Part shown: positions 52,923-61,215 of the stretch, piece after piece | Position numbering within the stretch: the stretch's first letter is position 1 | Layout: each line of letters opens with the position of its first letter | NCBI RefSeq assembly: GCF_900109515.1 | Contig: NZ_FOBD01000001.1 | Span: 186,001-250,000 of the forward strand | Reading direction: 5' to 3' | DNA length: 64,000 nt | Origin: Paenibacillus sp. OK003 | GTDB lineage: Bacteria; Bacillota; Bacilli; Paenibacillales; Paenibacillaceae | Notes under the pieces: generated by a model | The model's database searches: none | Told to the model about the DNA's origin: nothing | The model's input: the letters and a program-made list of their open reading frames with translations, nothing else | Program-made: the position numbers and the translations under genes

Positions 52923-53525
52923 ATGCAGAAGAAAATCGTAGGTGTGTTTAATACAGAACGTGAGGCATCATCCGCAATCGAGGGACTGAAAGCGCAAGGA
53001 TTTACTTCAGATGAAATCTCGGTCGTCACACAAGATCGGGATGAACTGAAAGCTATTCGCGAAGAGACGGGTACAAAAGCGCCCGAAGGTGTTGCTGCAG
53101 GTGCGGCAACAGGCGGAGTGCTAGGTGGAGTCGCTGGATTGCTCGCTGGTATTGGCGCATTGGCGATTCCGGGCATCGGTCCTATTCTGGCCGCAGGCCC
53201 TATTGCCGCAGCCTTTACGGGTGCCGCTGTAGGTGCGGGAGCAGGTGGACTTGTAGGTGGGCTCGTGGGTCTCGGCATTCCGGAAGAGGACGCCAGACAG
53301 TATGAGGAATACGTGCAAGGTGGTAAAATCCTGCTACTCGTGGACTCTACGGATCGGGATACTGATGTGTATGACGTGTTCAGCAGTAACAGTTATGTGA
53401 ACCGGGACAGTATCGATGTCTATCGAGAAGATGTGCCTACTGAGCGCACGGATCTCGATATGGAAGAGCGCAGACAGGAAGCTCGGGATAAGGCCGCTCG
53501 ATTTGGCAACAATACTTTTCTATAA
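52923..53525 (+). CDS. General stress protein (YflT/GSP17M-like, glycine-zipper)
   Basis: 200 aa. The N-terminal domain (KKIVGVFNTEREASSAIEGL, EISVVTQDRDEL) is that of the heat-induced/general stress YflT family. A glycine/alanine-rich double hydrophobic segment (about 55-120) suggests membrane insertion or a glycine zipper, followed by an acidic charged tail. GAGGAGGGATT precedes ATG 52923. The upstream sigma-B-like promoter suggests induction by general stress. Confidence 0.85.
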   Translation: MQKKIVGVFNTEREASSAIEGLKAQGFTSDEISVVTQDRDELKAIREETGTKAPEGVAAGAATGGVLGGVAGLLAGIGALAIPGIGPILAAGPIAAAFTGAAVGAGAGGLVGGLVGLGIPEEDARQYEEYVQGGKILLLVDSTDRDTDVYDVFSSNSYVNRDSIDVYREDVPTERTDLDMEERRQEARDKAARFGNNTFL

Positions 53526-53590
53526 ATTCGGATCATTAAAGACAGGATTCTTCAACTGGAATGATATATGTAAACCACCAGGTGGTCATT

Positions 53591-53620
53591 AGCCGGTTTC
53601 CTTAGAGGAAGCCGGCTTTT
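53591..53620. terminator. Terminator between convergent genes
   Basis: AGCCGGTTTCC (53591-53601) pairs with GGAAGCCGGCT (53607-53617), followed by TTTT. Confidence 0.85.
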
Positions 53621-53663
53621 GTACCTGTGTATGATGCATCAATGAAAGTCAGAGGTTCAGGTG

Positions 53664-54074
53664 TTAAACCTGCCAGGCAGGGAATAACAATACATACAGT
53701 AATACGGCCAGGGCCAATCCAATCACCAGCAACATCAGTGTCAGGAACCGAATCAATTTCGTGGATGCCTGGAATGTTTGTGAATTAATCTGATTGCGTT
53801 TTCGATGGTAAGCAGCTGCCGAACACAGGATGACCAGAATACCGCTGACCAACGAAGTAATACCAATGATGATTGCCGCGATATGGGCCATCCGATCATA
53901 GGCCGTTGAACTGAAACCGAAGCCGGCTGCAAGAAAGCCAATGCCAACCATGGCAATGCCGGTACGAACCCAGGCCAGAAAGGTCCGCTCGTTAGCCAGA
54001 TGCTGTTGTACATATTTAGAATCAATGGTAGTTATGTCTTGGTCTGTATCTGAGATGTGAATCACCCCGTTCAT
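53664..54074 (-). CDS. DUF202/YidH-family membrane protein
   Basis: 136 aa with three membrane helices. LANERTFLAWVRTGIAM is the DUF202 signature. Function unknown; relatives are often stress-linked or near transporters. The gene is divergent from the acyltransferase at 54136, with about 60 bp between them. The ribosome site is weak. Confidence 0.88.
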   Translation of the reverse strand: MNGVIHISDTDQDITTIDSKYVQQHLANERTFLAWVRTGIAMVGIGFLAAGFGFSSTAYDRMAHIAAIIIGITSLVSGILVILCSAAAYHRKRNQINSQTFQASTKLIRFLTLMLLVIGLALAVLLYVLLFPAWQV

Positions 54075-54135
54075 CCATATATGGCTTCATTGTACGTCGT
54101 TTTCATGGCAAAACCAAGAAAGGAGGCTGTCTGTT

Positions 54136-55281
54136 ATGCCTCGTAAAGAACGAATTACAGAAATTGAGAGTCTGAGGGGAATTGCTTTTGCGGCAGTCGT
54201 CCTTCAGCACTCCATAGCACATTATTCCGTGGTCCCGGAAGCGGGACTGGAAGACGGCGTGTTGCTCGCCATCCTGCTGATGCTATCCAAATTTGCAGTA
54301 CCTCTATTTATTTTTATCACAGGTATGGTGCTTTTCTATAATACAGGAGACAAGTTGAATTATGGACGTTTCATGCAAAAGCGATTAACCGATGTAATCG
54401 TCCCCTATATGATTTGGTCACTGATCTACTTCACACTCGCGCCTCGCGGCTGGAACGGATTTGGTTGGCAGGATATTCCTGACCTTGGTTTGAAATTAAT
54501 CACGGGTAAAACGACCTCGCATTTTTGGTACATTATTATGCTTATTCAGTTTTATCTGTTATTTCCCCTGTTTTTGCGAGCAATCCGTTATGTCTATAAT
54601 CGATATGAGGCGAAGGGGCGCACCCTAGCTCTTCTGATCTCTGGTGTGGTGTACCTAGTGCTCGCGGATCAATTGCGAAATATCGCCAGGTTCATGGAAT
54701 GGTTGAATGTCCCGGTGCTGACCGATGCCTTTACAACCTATGCCGATCGAAATTTCCTGTATTTCTTTTTTTATTTTGTACTTGGAGCGGCAGCCGGGCT
54801 TTCGGTTCAACGCTGGAATGAGTGGATTCAACGTTTGCGCTGGGGATATTGGTCCTTGTTTATTGTCCTTGGTCTTCGGTTTATATATAAGTTAATGCAG
54901 GAGTTCCAGAAGCCGGAGGGCATACAAATTACCTTCTATACCGTCAGTCTCATCCGGCCGGATATGATCTTATTGCTCATTGCTTCCATCATGGTGATGT
55001 ACCAACTGGCTGGCAAGCTCCACAATATCAGAGTAACACGATTGCTGGTATGGATTGGCGGGGTTTCATACGGGGGCTACCTGATGCACATGCTGATGTT
55101 GCGCTACAGCTACATTCCGGATGAACAGTTGTATGTGACATGGGGTTTAAACCCCGTAGTACGCATGATCATCACCTGGTTGCTGGCGCTTACGTTATCC
55201 TGTGTACTTACATGGCTCATCTCTCGCGCAAGCTGGGGCAAGTGGATTGTGGGAACTGTACCGAAGTCCAAACCCGATTAA
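54136..55281 (+). CDS. Acyltransferase 3 family membrane protein
   Basis: 381 aa with about ten membrane helices. The N-terminal IESLRGIAFAAVVLQHS carries the family His, and RLTDVIVPYMIWSLIYF follows. Such enzymes O-acylate surface polysaccharides, peptidoglycan or lipids. No polysaccharide genes are adjacent, so the target is unknown. AGGAGG precedes ATG 54136. Confidence 0.88.
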   Translation: MPRKERITEIESLRGIAFAAVVLQHSIAHYSVVPEAGLEDGVLLAILLMLSKFAVPLFIFITGMVLFYNTGDKLNYGRFMQKRLTDVIVPYMIWSLIYFTLAPRGWNGFGWQDIPDLGLKLITGKTTSHFWYIIMLIQFYLLFPLFLRAIRYVYNRYEAKGRTLALLISGVVYLVLADQLRNIARFMEWLNVPVLTDAFTTYADRNFLYFFFYFVLGAAAGLSVQRWNEWIQRLRWGYWSLFIVLGLRFIYKLMQEFQKPEGIQITFYTVSLIRPDMILLLIASIMVMYQLAGKLHNIRVTRLLVWIGGVSYGGYLMHMLMLRYSYIPDEQLYVTWGLNPVVRMIITWLLALTLSCVLTWLISRASWGKWIVGTVPKSKPD

Positions 55282-55294
55282 CAGGTGAATACAT

Positions 55295-55435
55295 CATTAT
55301 ATGAAAAATTCAGAACAATAGTGAGTTGAGGGCCGATAAAAATGAAGGCAACAACCTGAAAAAAAAGTGACGCCAATACCACGACGAACACTTTTGAAGT
55401 GAATTTTAAAATTTCATTACATGAAAAATTCATAA
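55295..55435. repeat. Two 21-bp direct repeats ahead of the rtp-like gene
   Basis: CATTATATGAAAAATTCAG (55295-) and CATTACATGAAAAATTCAT (55415-) each extend by AA to 21 bp, differ at two positions and start exactly 120 bp apart. They contain the near-palindrome TGAAAAATTCA. Read on the minus strand the second resembles part of B. subtilis Ter (ATGTA..AAATTTT). Candidate binding sites for the next gene product. Otherwise this 320-bp gap holds no gene; a TATAAT is at 55562. Confidence 0.5.
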
Positions 55436-55602
55436 TAGAAAACCTCAAATCCCGCTCTACCTTACGTCCTGCCTATCCATCATTTCTCCTTCTTGCTTTC
55501 CAACGCCCATGGATTAAAGGGAGAAGGACGGATAAAGATGGCAGAAGGGGAACATAAGTTTTATAATACTAGATATATAGAGCTGACAGGAGGGGAATGA
55601 AC

Positions 55603-55977
55603 GTGGCTTTTATGATTGCGCAGCGGGCATTTATTAAGCTGTATCTGATTACGATGGTTGAACAGCATAGGGGATACGGCTATGAAATGCTGGAGGCCAT
55701 GAAGCAGGAATTCAAAGCCTACGGTTATGTACCACCCCAGAGCGAGATATACCGGGCGCTGCATGAATTAGTTCAACAGGGTGTCTTTTATCGGACAAAG
55801 AAGCTGAAGGGCAGTGATCCCAAAGTCGATTTTCAGGAAATCGTTTTATATCACTTCACGGATGATGGTGCGGAGAAAGCTGAATTATATAAAAAACAGG
55901 TTAAGGCCGATCTCGATCGTTGTCTCGGCATGTTACACAAGGCAGAAGAGGACAATTACGGAGTGAAAGGAAGATAA
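55603..55977 (+). CDS. Replication terminator protein (Rtp)-like winged-helix protein
   Basis: 124 aa. From QRAFIKLYLITMVEQHRGYG through SEIYRALHELVQQGV and EIVLYHFTDDG to AELYKKQVKADLDRC it follows B. subtilis Rtp, as I remember that sequence, over nearly the whole length, including the C-terminal dimerisation helix. Rtp dimers bind Ter sites and halt replication forks; PadR-like regulators share the fold. GTG 55603 has AGGAGG at 9 bp; ATG 55597 is closer than usual. It is 2 bp from the next gene, so it may act locally as a regulator rather than in fork arrest. Confidence 0.8.
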   Translation: MAFMIAQRAFIKLYLITMVEQHRGYGYEMLEAMKQEFKAYGYVPPQSEIYRALHELVQQGVFYRTKKLKGSDPKVDFQEIVLYHFTDDGAEKAELYKKQVKADLDRCLGMLHKAEEDNYGVKGR

Positions 55978-55979
55978 GC

Positions 55980-56987
55980 ATGGACAGACACTTACAATGG
56001 GGAGTACTTGGTACATCCACAATCGCGAAAAATGCAGTCATTCCGGCGATTCAACAATCCGAACGTGGTGAGGTCTTGGCGATAGCCAGCCGCAGCAAGG
56101 AGAAGGCGGAAGCTCTTGCGAATGAACTCGACATTGCCAGAGCGTATGGCAGCTATGATGAACTCATTGCGGACCCGGATATTGATGCTGTGTATATTCC
56201 TCTGCCGAACCACATGCATAAGGAGTGGACGATTAAGGCTGCTCAGGCTGGAAAACATGTATTATGTGAGAAACCGGCTGCTCTGAATTCAGAAGAAGCG
56301 GCGGAAATGATTGAGGTTTGTCAACAGCACGGCGTGCTGTTTGCAGAAGCCATCATGTATCGATACCATCCCAAGCATAGACGTGTGCAAGAGATAGTAG
56401 CCAGTGGGGAGATTGGTACGGTCAGAGCCCTCCATGGCAATTTCACCTGTAACACCGCTAACGACAAAGACAATGTAAGGTTCAAAAGGGAGATGGGCGG
56501 AGGATCATTATTTGATCTTGGCGTATATCCAATCTCGGCAGCCCGCATGTATCTGGGGCAGGAGCCGGAAGCGGTAACGGTACACGCTCTTTTTTCGCAA
56601 GAGCATGATGGCGTCGACATGATGGCTTCGGGACTTGTGGAGTTTCCCAATTCAGTAGCATTAACGTTTGACTGCGGCATGTGGGCCTCGGGACGAGCCG
56701 AGATGGAGATTCTCGGTACCGATGGGCGGATTGAACTGCCCAAGGTGTTCGGCTGGGAGAACAGTGATATTCCACCACAGATTATCGTGCACACCGATTC
56801 CGTCAGCCGTGAGGAACGTGTATCGGTATCCAACTCCTATGTTTTGCAGGTGGAGACTTTTGCAGCCGCAGTGCTTGAAGGAAAAGCGCTACCGTTCAGT
56901 CCGCAAAATACCATTCAGAATATGCGTGTCATTGATGCATGCCTGGAATCGGCGCGAACCCGTCAACGGGTGCAGTTAGTGGATTAA
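55980..56987 (+). CDS. Gfo/Idh/MocA-family oxidoreductase
   Basis: 335-aa NAD(P)-dependent sugar or polyol dehydrogenase. The N-terminal Rossmann motif is GVLGTSTIAKNAVIPAI; the family EKP motif appears in HVLCEKPAALN; GGGSLFDLGVYPI contains the substrate-site Asp. AAGGAAG precedes ATG 55980, which lies 2 bp after the rtp-like stop, so the two form an operon. Substrate unknown. Confidence 0.92.
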   Translation: MDRHLQWGVLGTSTIAKNAVIPAIQQSERGEVLAIASRSKEKAEALANELDIARAYGSYDELIADPDIDAVYIPLPNHMHKEWTIKAAQAGKHVLCEKPAALNSEEAAEMIEVCQQHGVLFAEAIMYRYHPKHRRVQEIVASGEIGTVRALHGNFTCNTANDKDNVRFKREMGGGSLFDLGVYPISAARMYLGQEPEAVTVHALFSQEHDGVDMMASGLVEFPNSVALTFDCGMWASGRAEMEILGTDGRIELPKVFGWENSDIPPQIIVHTDSVSREERVSVSNSYVLQVETFAAAVLEGKALPFSPQNTIQNMRVIDACLESARTRQRVQLVD

Positions 56988-56995
56988 AGCAGGAG

Positions 56996-57015
56996 CTAAC
57001 ATGCTAGCATGTTAG
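56996..57015. other. Perfect 20-bp palindrome
   Basis: CTAACATGCTAGCATGTTAG is fully self-complementary with no loop. It lies 9 bp after the oxidoreductase stop, before a terminator. It could be a protein-binding site. Confidence 0.6.
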
Positions 57016-57040
57016 ATGATAGGAAATGATCGAAATGGCA

Positions 57041-57071
57041 GACTCCATCCCCCGGGATGTGAGTCTTTTTT
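57041..57071 (+). terminator. Terminator of the rtp-oxidoreductase unit
   Basis: GACTC (57041-57045) plus ATCCC pair with GGGAT plus GAGTC (57061-57065), then T7. The following 200 bp to the barnase gene are AT-rich and hold only its presumed promoter. Confidence 0.8.
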
Positions 57072-57274
57072 TATATTTAAATGTTATATTTATATATTTT
57101 TACAAAAATTGCAGTTGAATTTGATCTTTCCTCCAAAATGATGTGATATAAATAGTAAATAGATGGCTTGTTCACTATAATCTAGCAGAACGTACATCCT
57201 GGTAGATTTCACATCTCATATCACTTACATAGTGGCAACGTTCATCCATTTTAAATCATTGGGAGGCTGGATTT

Positions 57275-57715
57275 ATGAAAAAGTTTTTGTCTACAGCTTT
57301 GCTCGCGGTAATGTTAACGATTGTCTTTTTCACCGGTTCACAGATCGCTCCAGTTGGACAGCAGAAGGCTTCAGCAGCAACGTGTACTATCATCAATACG
57401 TTTACGGGTGTAGCCAACTACCTCAGCGCCAATGGGCAACTGCCATGCAACTACATTACCAAAGCGCAAGCAACGGCCCTGGGCTGGGTATCGTCCCAAG
57501 GCAACCTCGCTACGGTTGCTCCGGGCAAAAGTATCGGCGGAGATGTGTTTAGCAACCGGGAAGGCTTGCTTCCAGCAGCGAGTGGCCGCACTTGGCGTGA
57601 AGCGGACATCAACTACACTTCCGGTTTCCGTAATTCTGACCGCATTTTGTACTCTAATGACGGCTTGATATACAAAACGACAGACCACTATGCATCATTT
57701 ACTCGCTTGAAATAA
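57275..57715 (+). CDS. Secreted barnase-type guanyl-preferring ribonuclease
   Basis: 146 aa: a signal peptide (KKFLSTALLAVMLTIVFF, cleavage near ASA-A at 35) and a mature domain nearly colinear with barnase (APGKSIGGDVFSNREG, RTWREADINYTSGFRNSDRI, KTTDHY). Catalytic E109, R119, R123 and H138 (barnase E73, R83, R87, H102) are present. Odd points: Cys37 and Cys58 in the mature part, where barnase has none, and Gly130 in place of barnase Trp94. GGGAGG precedes ATG 57275. The inhibitor gene follows. Confidence 0.95.
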   Translation: MKKFLSTALLAVMLTIVFFTGSQIAPVGQQKASAATCTIINTFTGVANYLSANGQLPCNYITKAQATALGWVSSQGNLATVAPGKSIGGDVFSNREGLLPAASGRTWREADINYTSGFRNSDRILYSNDGLIYKTTDHYASFTRLK

Positions 57716-57732
57716 GGAAGGACAGGACAGAC

Positions 57733-58008
57733 ATGAAGAGGGTAGTACTTAACGGTGAGGACTTTTCCAGCACAACAGAGCTGCATGAGCTATTGAAGCA
57801 AAAGCTTGAACTGCCAGACTTTTATGGTGCAAATCTGGACGCCTTGTGGGACTGCCTTACAGGCATGATTGAGCTGCCGCTTGAATTAACCTGGACGAAC
57901 TACCAGATCAGCAAGGAACGGCTGGGTAGTGAGGCAGAGATGGTATACAAGTTGATGCTGGAGGCAGAAGAAGAGAGTATCGGATTTCAATTCAAGACTG
58001 AGGACTAG
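57733..58008 (+). CDS. Barstar-type ribonuclease inhibitor
   Basis: 91 aa, matching barstar in length and in the inhibitory loop: FYGANLDALWDCLTG (residues 30-44) retains the Tyr, Asn, Asp36, Trp39 and Asp40 equivalents that plug the barnase active site. Cytoplasmic; it protects the producer before secretion of the RNase. It starts 17 bp after the RNase stop behind AAGGA, so the pair is co-transcribed. Confidence 0.94.
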   Translation: MKRVVLNGEDFSSTTELHELLKQKLELPDFYGANLDALWDCLTGMIELPLELTWTNYQISKERLGSEAEMVYKLMLEAEEESIGFQFKTED

Positions 58009-58051
58009 TACATGAATTACGAATCATAGCAGCAAATATTGGTGCAAAGAG

Positions 58052-58078
58052 AACAGACCCTTCGGTCTGTTTTTTTTG
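58052..58078 (+). terminator. Terminator of the barnase-barstar operon
   Basis: AACAGACC (58052-58059) pairs with GGTCTGTT (58064-58071), loop CTTC, then T8. Confidence 0.92.
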
Positions 58079-58098
58079 TATTTTATAGGGATATACAC

Positions 58099-58180
58099 AA
58101 CGTTAAAAATATTTTCACGAAAGGGTTGATTTTCGCATATCATACGTTAAAATAAAATTAACATTAAAAATATTTTCACG
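58099..58180 (+). promoter_or_regulatory. Two 21-bp direct repeats ahead of the MFS gene
   Basis: AACGTTAAAAATATTTTCAC (58099-) and AACATTAAAAATATTTTCAC (58160-), each followed by G, are identical but for one base and start 61 bp apart. Each contains the palindrome AAAATATTTT. They are likely operators, possibly for the HTH regulator encoded after the MFS gene. Confidence 0.6.
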
Positions 58181-58198
58181 TTGAGAGGCGGAGTAATC

Positions 58199-59485
58199 AT
58201 GAGCGAAGGTACAGTCGCACACAAACAAGGGATCGGGGAATTAATTCGGATTAAACCATATGTGCAGTTTATGGTGAGCAAGGTAGTATCCAGATTCGGC
58301 GATTCGATTGATTCCATTGCCTATAGCTGGATGGTGTACATTCTTACAGGTTCAAAGCTGCTAATGGGAACACTGCTGGCTGTTAACTTTTTGCCGAGTA
58401 TCTTTCTGGGGTTGTTTGTCGGCGCACTGGTTGATCGCATGTCGCCCAAAAAGGTGATTGTGCTCACGAATACGGGTCGAGGATTATTTGTTGGCATTAC
58501 AGCACTATTGTTTGGTCTGGGTGAGCTGCAAGTGTGGCATCTGTTCGTCATCACCATTTTGAATTCCCTTCTGGAATGTTTCACGTCACCCGCAGAGGTA
58601 TCCACTGTACCGCGATTACTTCCCAAATCAATGCTGCTGTCTGGTAATGCCATGGCCTCATCTGCAACCCGGGTTGCAGAGCTCGGAGGACTCGCAGTGG
58701 CGGGAACGTTAATTGCAACGGCAGGGATTACATGGACGATATTAATCGATGCGGGCTTGTTTGCTTTAAGTGCACTCCTGATGAGCCGTGTGGGGTACCC
58801 AAAAACTCAAACATCATCTAACAATGGAAATAAAACATTAGAGTCATCTGATTCTCCTCCAGCAAGAAAAAGTATATTTTCTGAAATGACAGAAGCCTTT
58901 CATTTTATGCGTAAACATGTGTTGTTACTGATCGTTTCCATTCTGTTTGCCTTCGTTAACTTTTGTCTGATGCCATTCAATGTTCTTCGCACGCCATATG
59001 TCATTGAAACGTTGCACGCCGGAGCAGGAGGATTAAGTCTACTCAGTGGGCTGATTGTGGCAGGCATGGTACTGAGTGGCTTGTGGCTGTCTCATCGAGG
59101 ATCGAATTACCGTAAAAGTGTGCTGGTCATTGTAGGCATTGTCATGTTGGGGCTCAGTTATGCCATGACTGCACTCCCGGCTTACATGACGTCCTACCAG
59201 CTGCCTGTTGCTGCTGTCTTTTGTCTGATGATGGGCATGGGAATTCCACTCGCTACTACACCCCTTGCATCCTATCTGATGGAAGTTACGCCTTCCGATA
59301 TGCTTGGGAGGGTGTATGCTCTTCAAAGTATGCTCGTCGTCAGTGTTGCTCCTTTAGGGAGCTTGGTTTCAGGAGCCCTTGCCGATTGGGTGGCATTGCC
59401 GATTCTGTTTATTGTGTTTGGTGTTATACTTGCCATGTCAGCCGCACTGGTGCTTCTGAGCAAGACTTTCCGCACGGTTCTATAA
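58199..59485 (+). CDS. MFS transporter
   Basis: 428 aa with about twelve membrane helices; the loop 2-3 motif reads GALVDRMSPKKV, as in DHA-type/MFS-3 macrolide-efflux-like proteins. Substrate unknown. A hydrophilic loop (about 205-230) divides the halves. GAGGCGGAG precedes ATG 58199. The downstream regulator promoter overlaps the region right after its stop. Confidence 0.88.
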   Translation: MSEGTVAHKQGIGELIRIKPYVQFMVSKVVSRFGDSIDSIAYSWMVYILTGSKLLMGTLLAVNFLPSIFLGLFVGALVDRMSPKKVIVLTNTGRGLFVGITALLFGLGELQVWHLFVITILNSLLECFTSPAEVSTVPRLLPKSMLLSGNAMASSATRVAELGGLAVAGTLIATAGITWTILIDAGLFALSALLMSRVGYPKTQTSSNNGNKTLESSDSPPARKSIFSEMTEAFHFMRKHVLLLIVSILFAFVNFCLMPFNVLRTPYVIETLHAGAGGLSLLSGLIVAGMVLSGLWLSHRGSNYRKSVLVIVGIVMLGLSYAMTALPAYMTSYQLPVAAVFCLMMGMGIPLATTPLASYLMEVTPSDMLGRVYALQSMLVVSVAPLGSLVSGALADWVALPILFIVFGVILAMSAALVLLSKTFRTVL

Positions 59486-59520
59486 TAAGGCTTCCTCAAA
59501 CGTGTTATCGCTAGCCTGTT

Positions 59521-59550
59521 TTGACCGAAACCCTGTCCGGACGGTATAAT
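59521..59550 (+). promoter_or_regulatory. Promoter for the ArsR-like gene
   Basis: TTGACC (59521-59526), 18-bp spacer, TATAAT (59545-59550). It fixes the gene start downstream, because the longest frame would begin inside this promoter. Confidence 0.75.
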
Positions 59551-59595
59551 ATACACATGATGGGCAACAGGTACCCCGGAAATGAGGATACAGGT

Positions 59596-60279
59596 ATGCA
59601 GCGCAAAGTACTTTCAACGATTGAAGAAATCAAGGTCTACTCCGATCCGTATCGGATACAGATTATGAATATGTTTAATAAACAGGGCAGACCCTCTACG
59701 GTTAAAGAGATCGCAGACCAGATGGGCGAAGTACCAGCCAAGGTACATTATCATGTGAAAAAACTGGAGAAAATCGGTCTGCTCACCATCGTATCCACTC
59801 GTGAAATTAATGGAATCATCGCTAAATATTATGAGCCCTTCAAGGGAGAAATCCAGCTCCGTAACGGAGATGAAGAGAATTCACCTTTGAAGGAGGTATT
59901 TCGTTCCGAAACCTTCAAATTGTTAAATGAAATGTATGATCAGAGCCGTAGGCGATTTATGAATCAGGCGGAAAACGGGGACCGTATGTTCATCTCGGAT
60001 ATGACGTTGTATGCTAGCCGGGAAGAAGTAGAGCAGCTGTACAACGACATTACGAAGATGTGTGAACCCTATTTAACGAAAGATAAGCATAATGCAGACC
60101 AGGAAGTCTTTCATTTATTCAGTTCCCTATCCAAAGATACGGTGAATAAGCCTGCTTCGGAAACCGCTGGGAAAATGAAAAAGAAGGCTACACCCGATAA
60201 GGGCAAGCCCGCTGCAAAAACGTCAAGACCTGCTAAAAAGCAGAAGGAATCCTCGTCTGGTGGTCAGGCGGAAGAGTAA
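59596..60279 (+). CDS. ArsR-like winged-helix regulator
   Basis: 227 aa. The helix-turn-helix core is VYSDPYRIQIMNMFNKQG and TVKEIADQMGEVPAKVHYHV, then KKLEKIGLL. A helical ligand or dimer domain follows, ending in a Lys/Pro-rich disordered tail (GKMKKKATPDKGKPAAKTS). ATG 59596 has GAGG 9 bp upstream and suits the promoter; ATG 59557 would be almost leaderless. Probably controls the adjacent MFS gene. Confidence 0.85.
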   Translation: MQRKVLSTIEEIKVYSDPYRIQIMNMFNKQGRPSTVKEIADQMGEVPAKVHYHVKKLEKIGLLTIVSTREINGIIAKYYEPFKGEIQLRNGDEENSPLKEVFRSETFKLLNEMYDQSRRRFMNQAENGDRMFISDMTLYASREEVEQLYNDITKMCEPYLTKDKHNADQEVFHLFSSLSKDTVNKPASETAGKMKKKATPDKGKPAAKTSRPAKKQKESSSGGQAEE

Positions 60280-60343
60280 TTGAAGCATATTTATCGGCTT
60301 TATTGAAGTTTCGTTTGTGTAAAGATGATATGCTGGACCAAGA

Positions 60344-60368
60344 AAAAAGCCGCCATTGGCGGCTTTTT
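60344..60368 (+). terminator. Terminator after the ArsR-like gene
   Basis: AAAAAGCCGCC (60344-60354) pairs with GGCGGCTTTTT (60358-60368). It may work in both directions. Confidence 0.88.
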
Positions 60369-60436
60369 CATGCGTAATTTGGCATGATGGAAGACATGAA
60401 TCTATTACTGCGAAAACGCCTTAATTCGTTCATAAA

Positions 60437-61003
60437 CTACATGTTTTCATCATAATCTTTCACGTCACGTTTGGCTGCTGTTGCGGGGGAGTTCGATGTG
60501 CCATATTCCTCGACGGCTTCCCAGGCGTCAGCGTTATCGAACTTGCCAGCATTGCGCTGTCTGACTTCTCCGGCACCGCTCGGCGGCATCGTCATGACTT
60601 CCTCTTCGACCGGCCGTTCGTTGCTTAACTCGCGGTTAGGCGTATCATCGATACAGTAGGCTGTGTAAGGGATCGCTTCGAGTCGCTCAAAGGGAATATC
60701 CTTACCACAGGTCACACAGGTTCCATACGTTCCTTGTTTGATTCGCTCCAACGCTTCATTCACTTGATTGAACTCGTCGGTTAACGTATCATCTATCGCC
60801 AAGTCACGGCTTCGCTCAAACGTCTCCGTACCGGCATCTGCCGGGTGATTATCGTATGATGACAGCTCGCCAGTTGAATCTTTCAGGGACTCGGCTGGAG
60901 CACCGTCTTCCATGCTGGATTCAAAATGGCGCTGTAGGTTTTCGCGTTGCTGCAAAAGAGCGTTTTTCAGCTCTTGAAGTTGATCTTTGGTTAATGTACT
61001 CAT
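60437..61003 (-). CDS. TraR/DksA-type YteA-family protein
   Basis: 188 aa. A coiled N-terminal half (TKDQLQELKNALLQQRENLQ) leads to a DksA-like zinc-finger region TYGTCVTCGKDIPFERLEAI, but the second Cys pair is reduced to one Cys (YTAYCIDD). Relatives in Bacilli are linked to sporulation and stress. GAAAGGAG precedes ATG 61003. Whether it binds zinc or RNA polymerase is unknown. Confidence 0.85.
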   Translation of the reverse strand: MSTLTKDQLQELKNALLQQRENLQRHFESSMEDGAPAESLKDSTGELSSYDNHPADAGTETFERSRDLAIDDTLTDEFNQVNEALERIKQGTYGTCVTCGKDIPFERLEAIPYTAYCIDDTPNRELSNERPVEEEVMTMPPSGAGEVRQRNAGKFDNADAWEAVEEYGTSNSPATAAKRDVKDYDENM

Positions 61004-61144
61004 AAGGACAGCTCCTTTCCCGCAATGGGGTTGTAGTCAGTCCTTACCCGAATTTCATAAGAAGCAATCAGTTTTGCGTGTAAAGAGGGTCGTTCGATTT
61101 TCTATCTGACGGATAATGTGTTATAAAAAATATAGAGAGAAAAT

Positions 61145-61195
61145 GCGGCGGTATCAAAGATAAAAGATATTCTTGTGCTTACCGCGGCGCTTTTT
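61145..61195 (+). other. Terminator-like hairpin just before the DivIVA-domain gene
   Basis: GCGGTA (61148-61153) pairs with TACCGC (61180-61185), with further GC pairing and a T5 run at 61191-61195. It ends 20 bp before the next start codon, so it could act as an attenuator if transcription starts upstream. Confidence 0.4.
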
Positions 61196-61215
61196 GATAA
61201 TGGAGGGTTGTCAAT

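Noticed and set aside
59521..59595. N-terminal extension of the ArsR-like gene
   Set aside because: Its first codon is the -35 of the gene's own promoter, so it cannot be transcribed from there.
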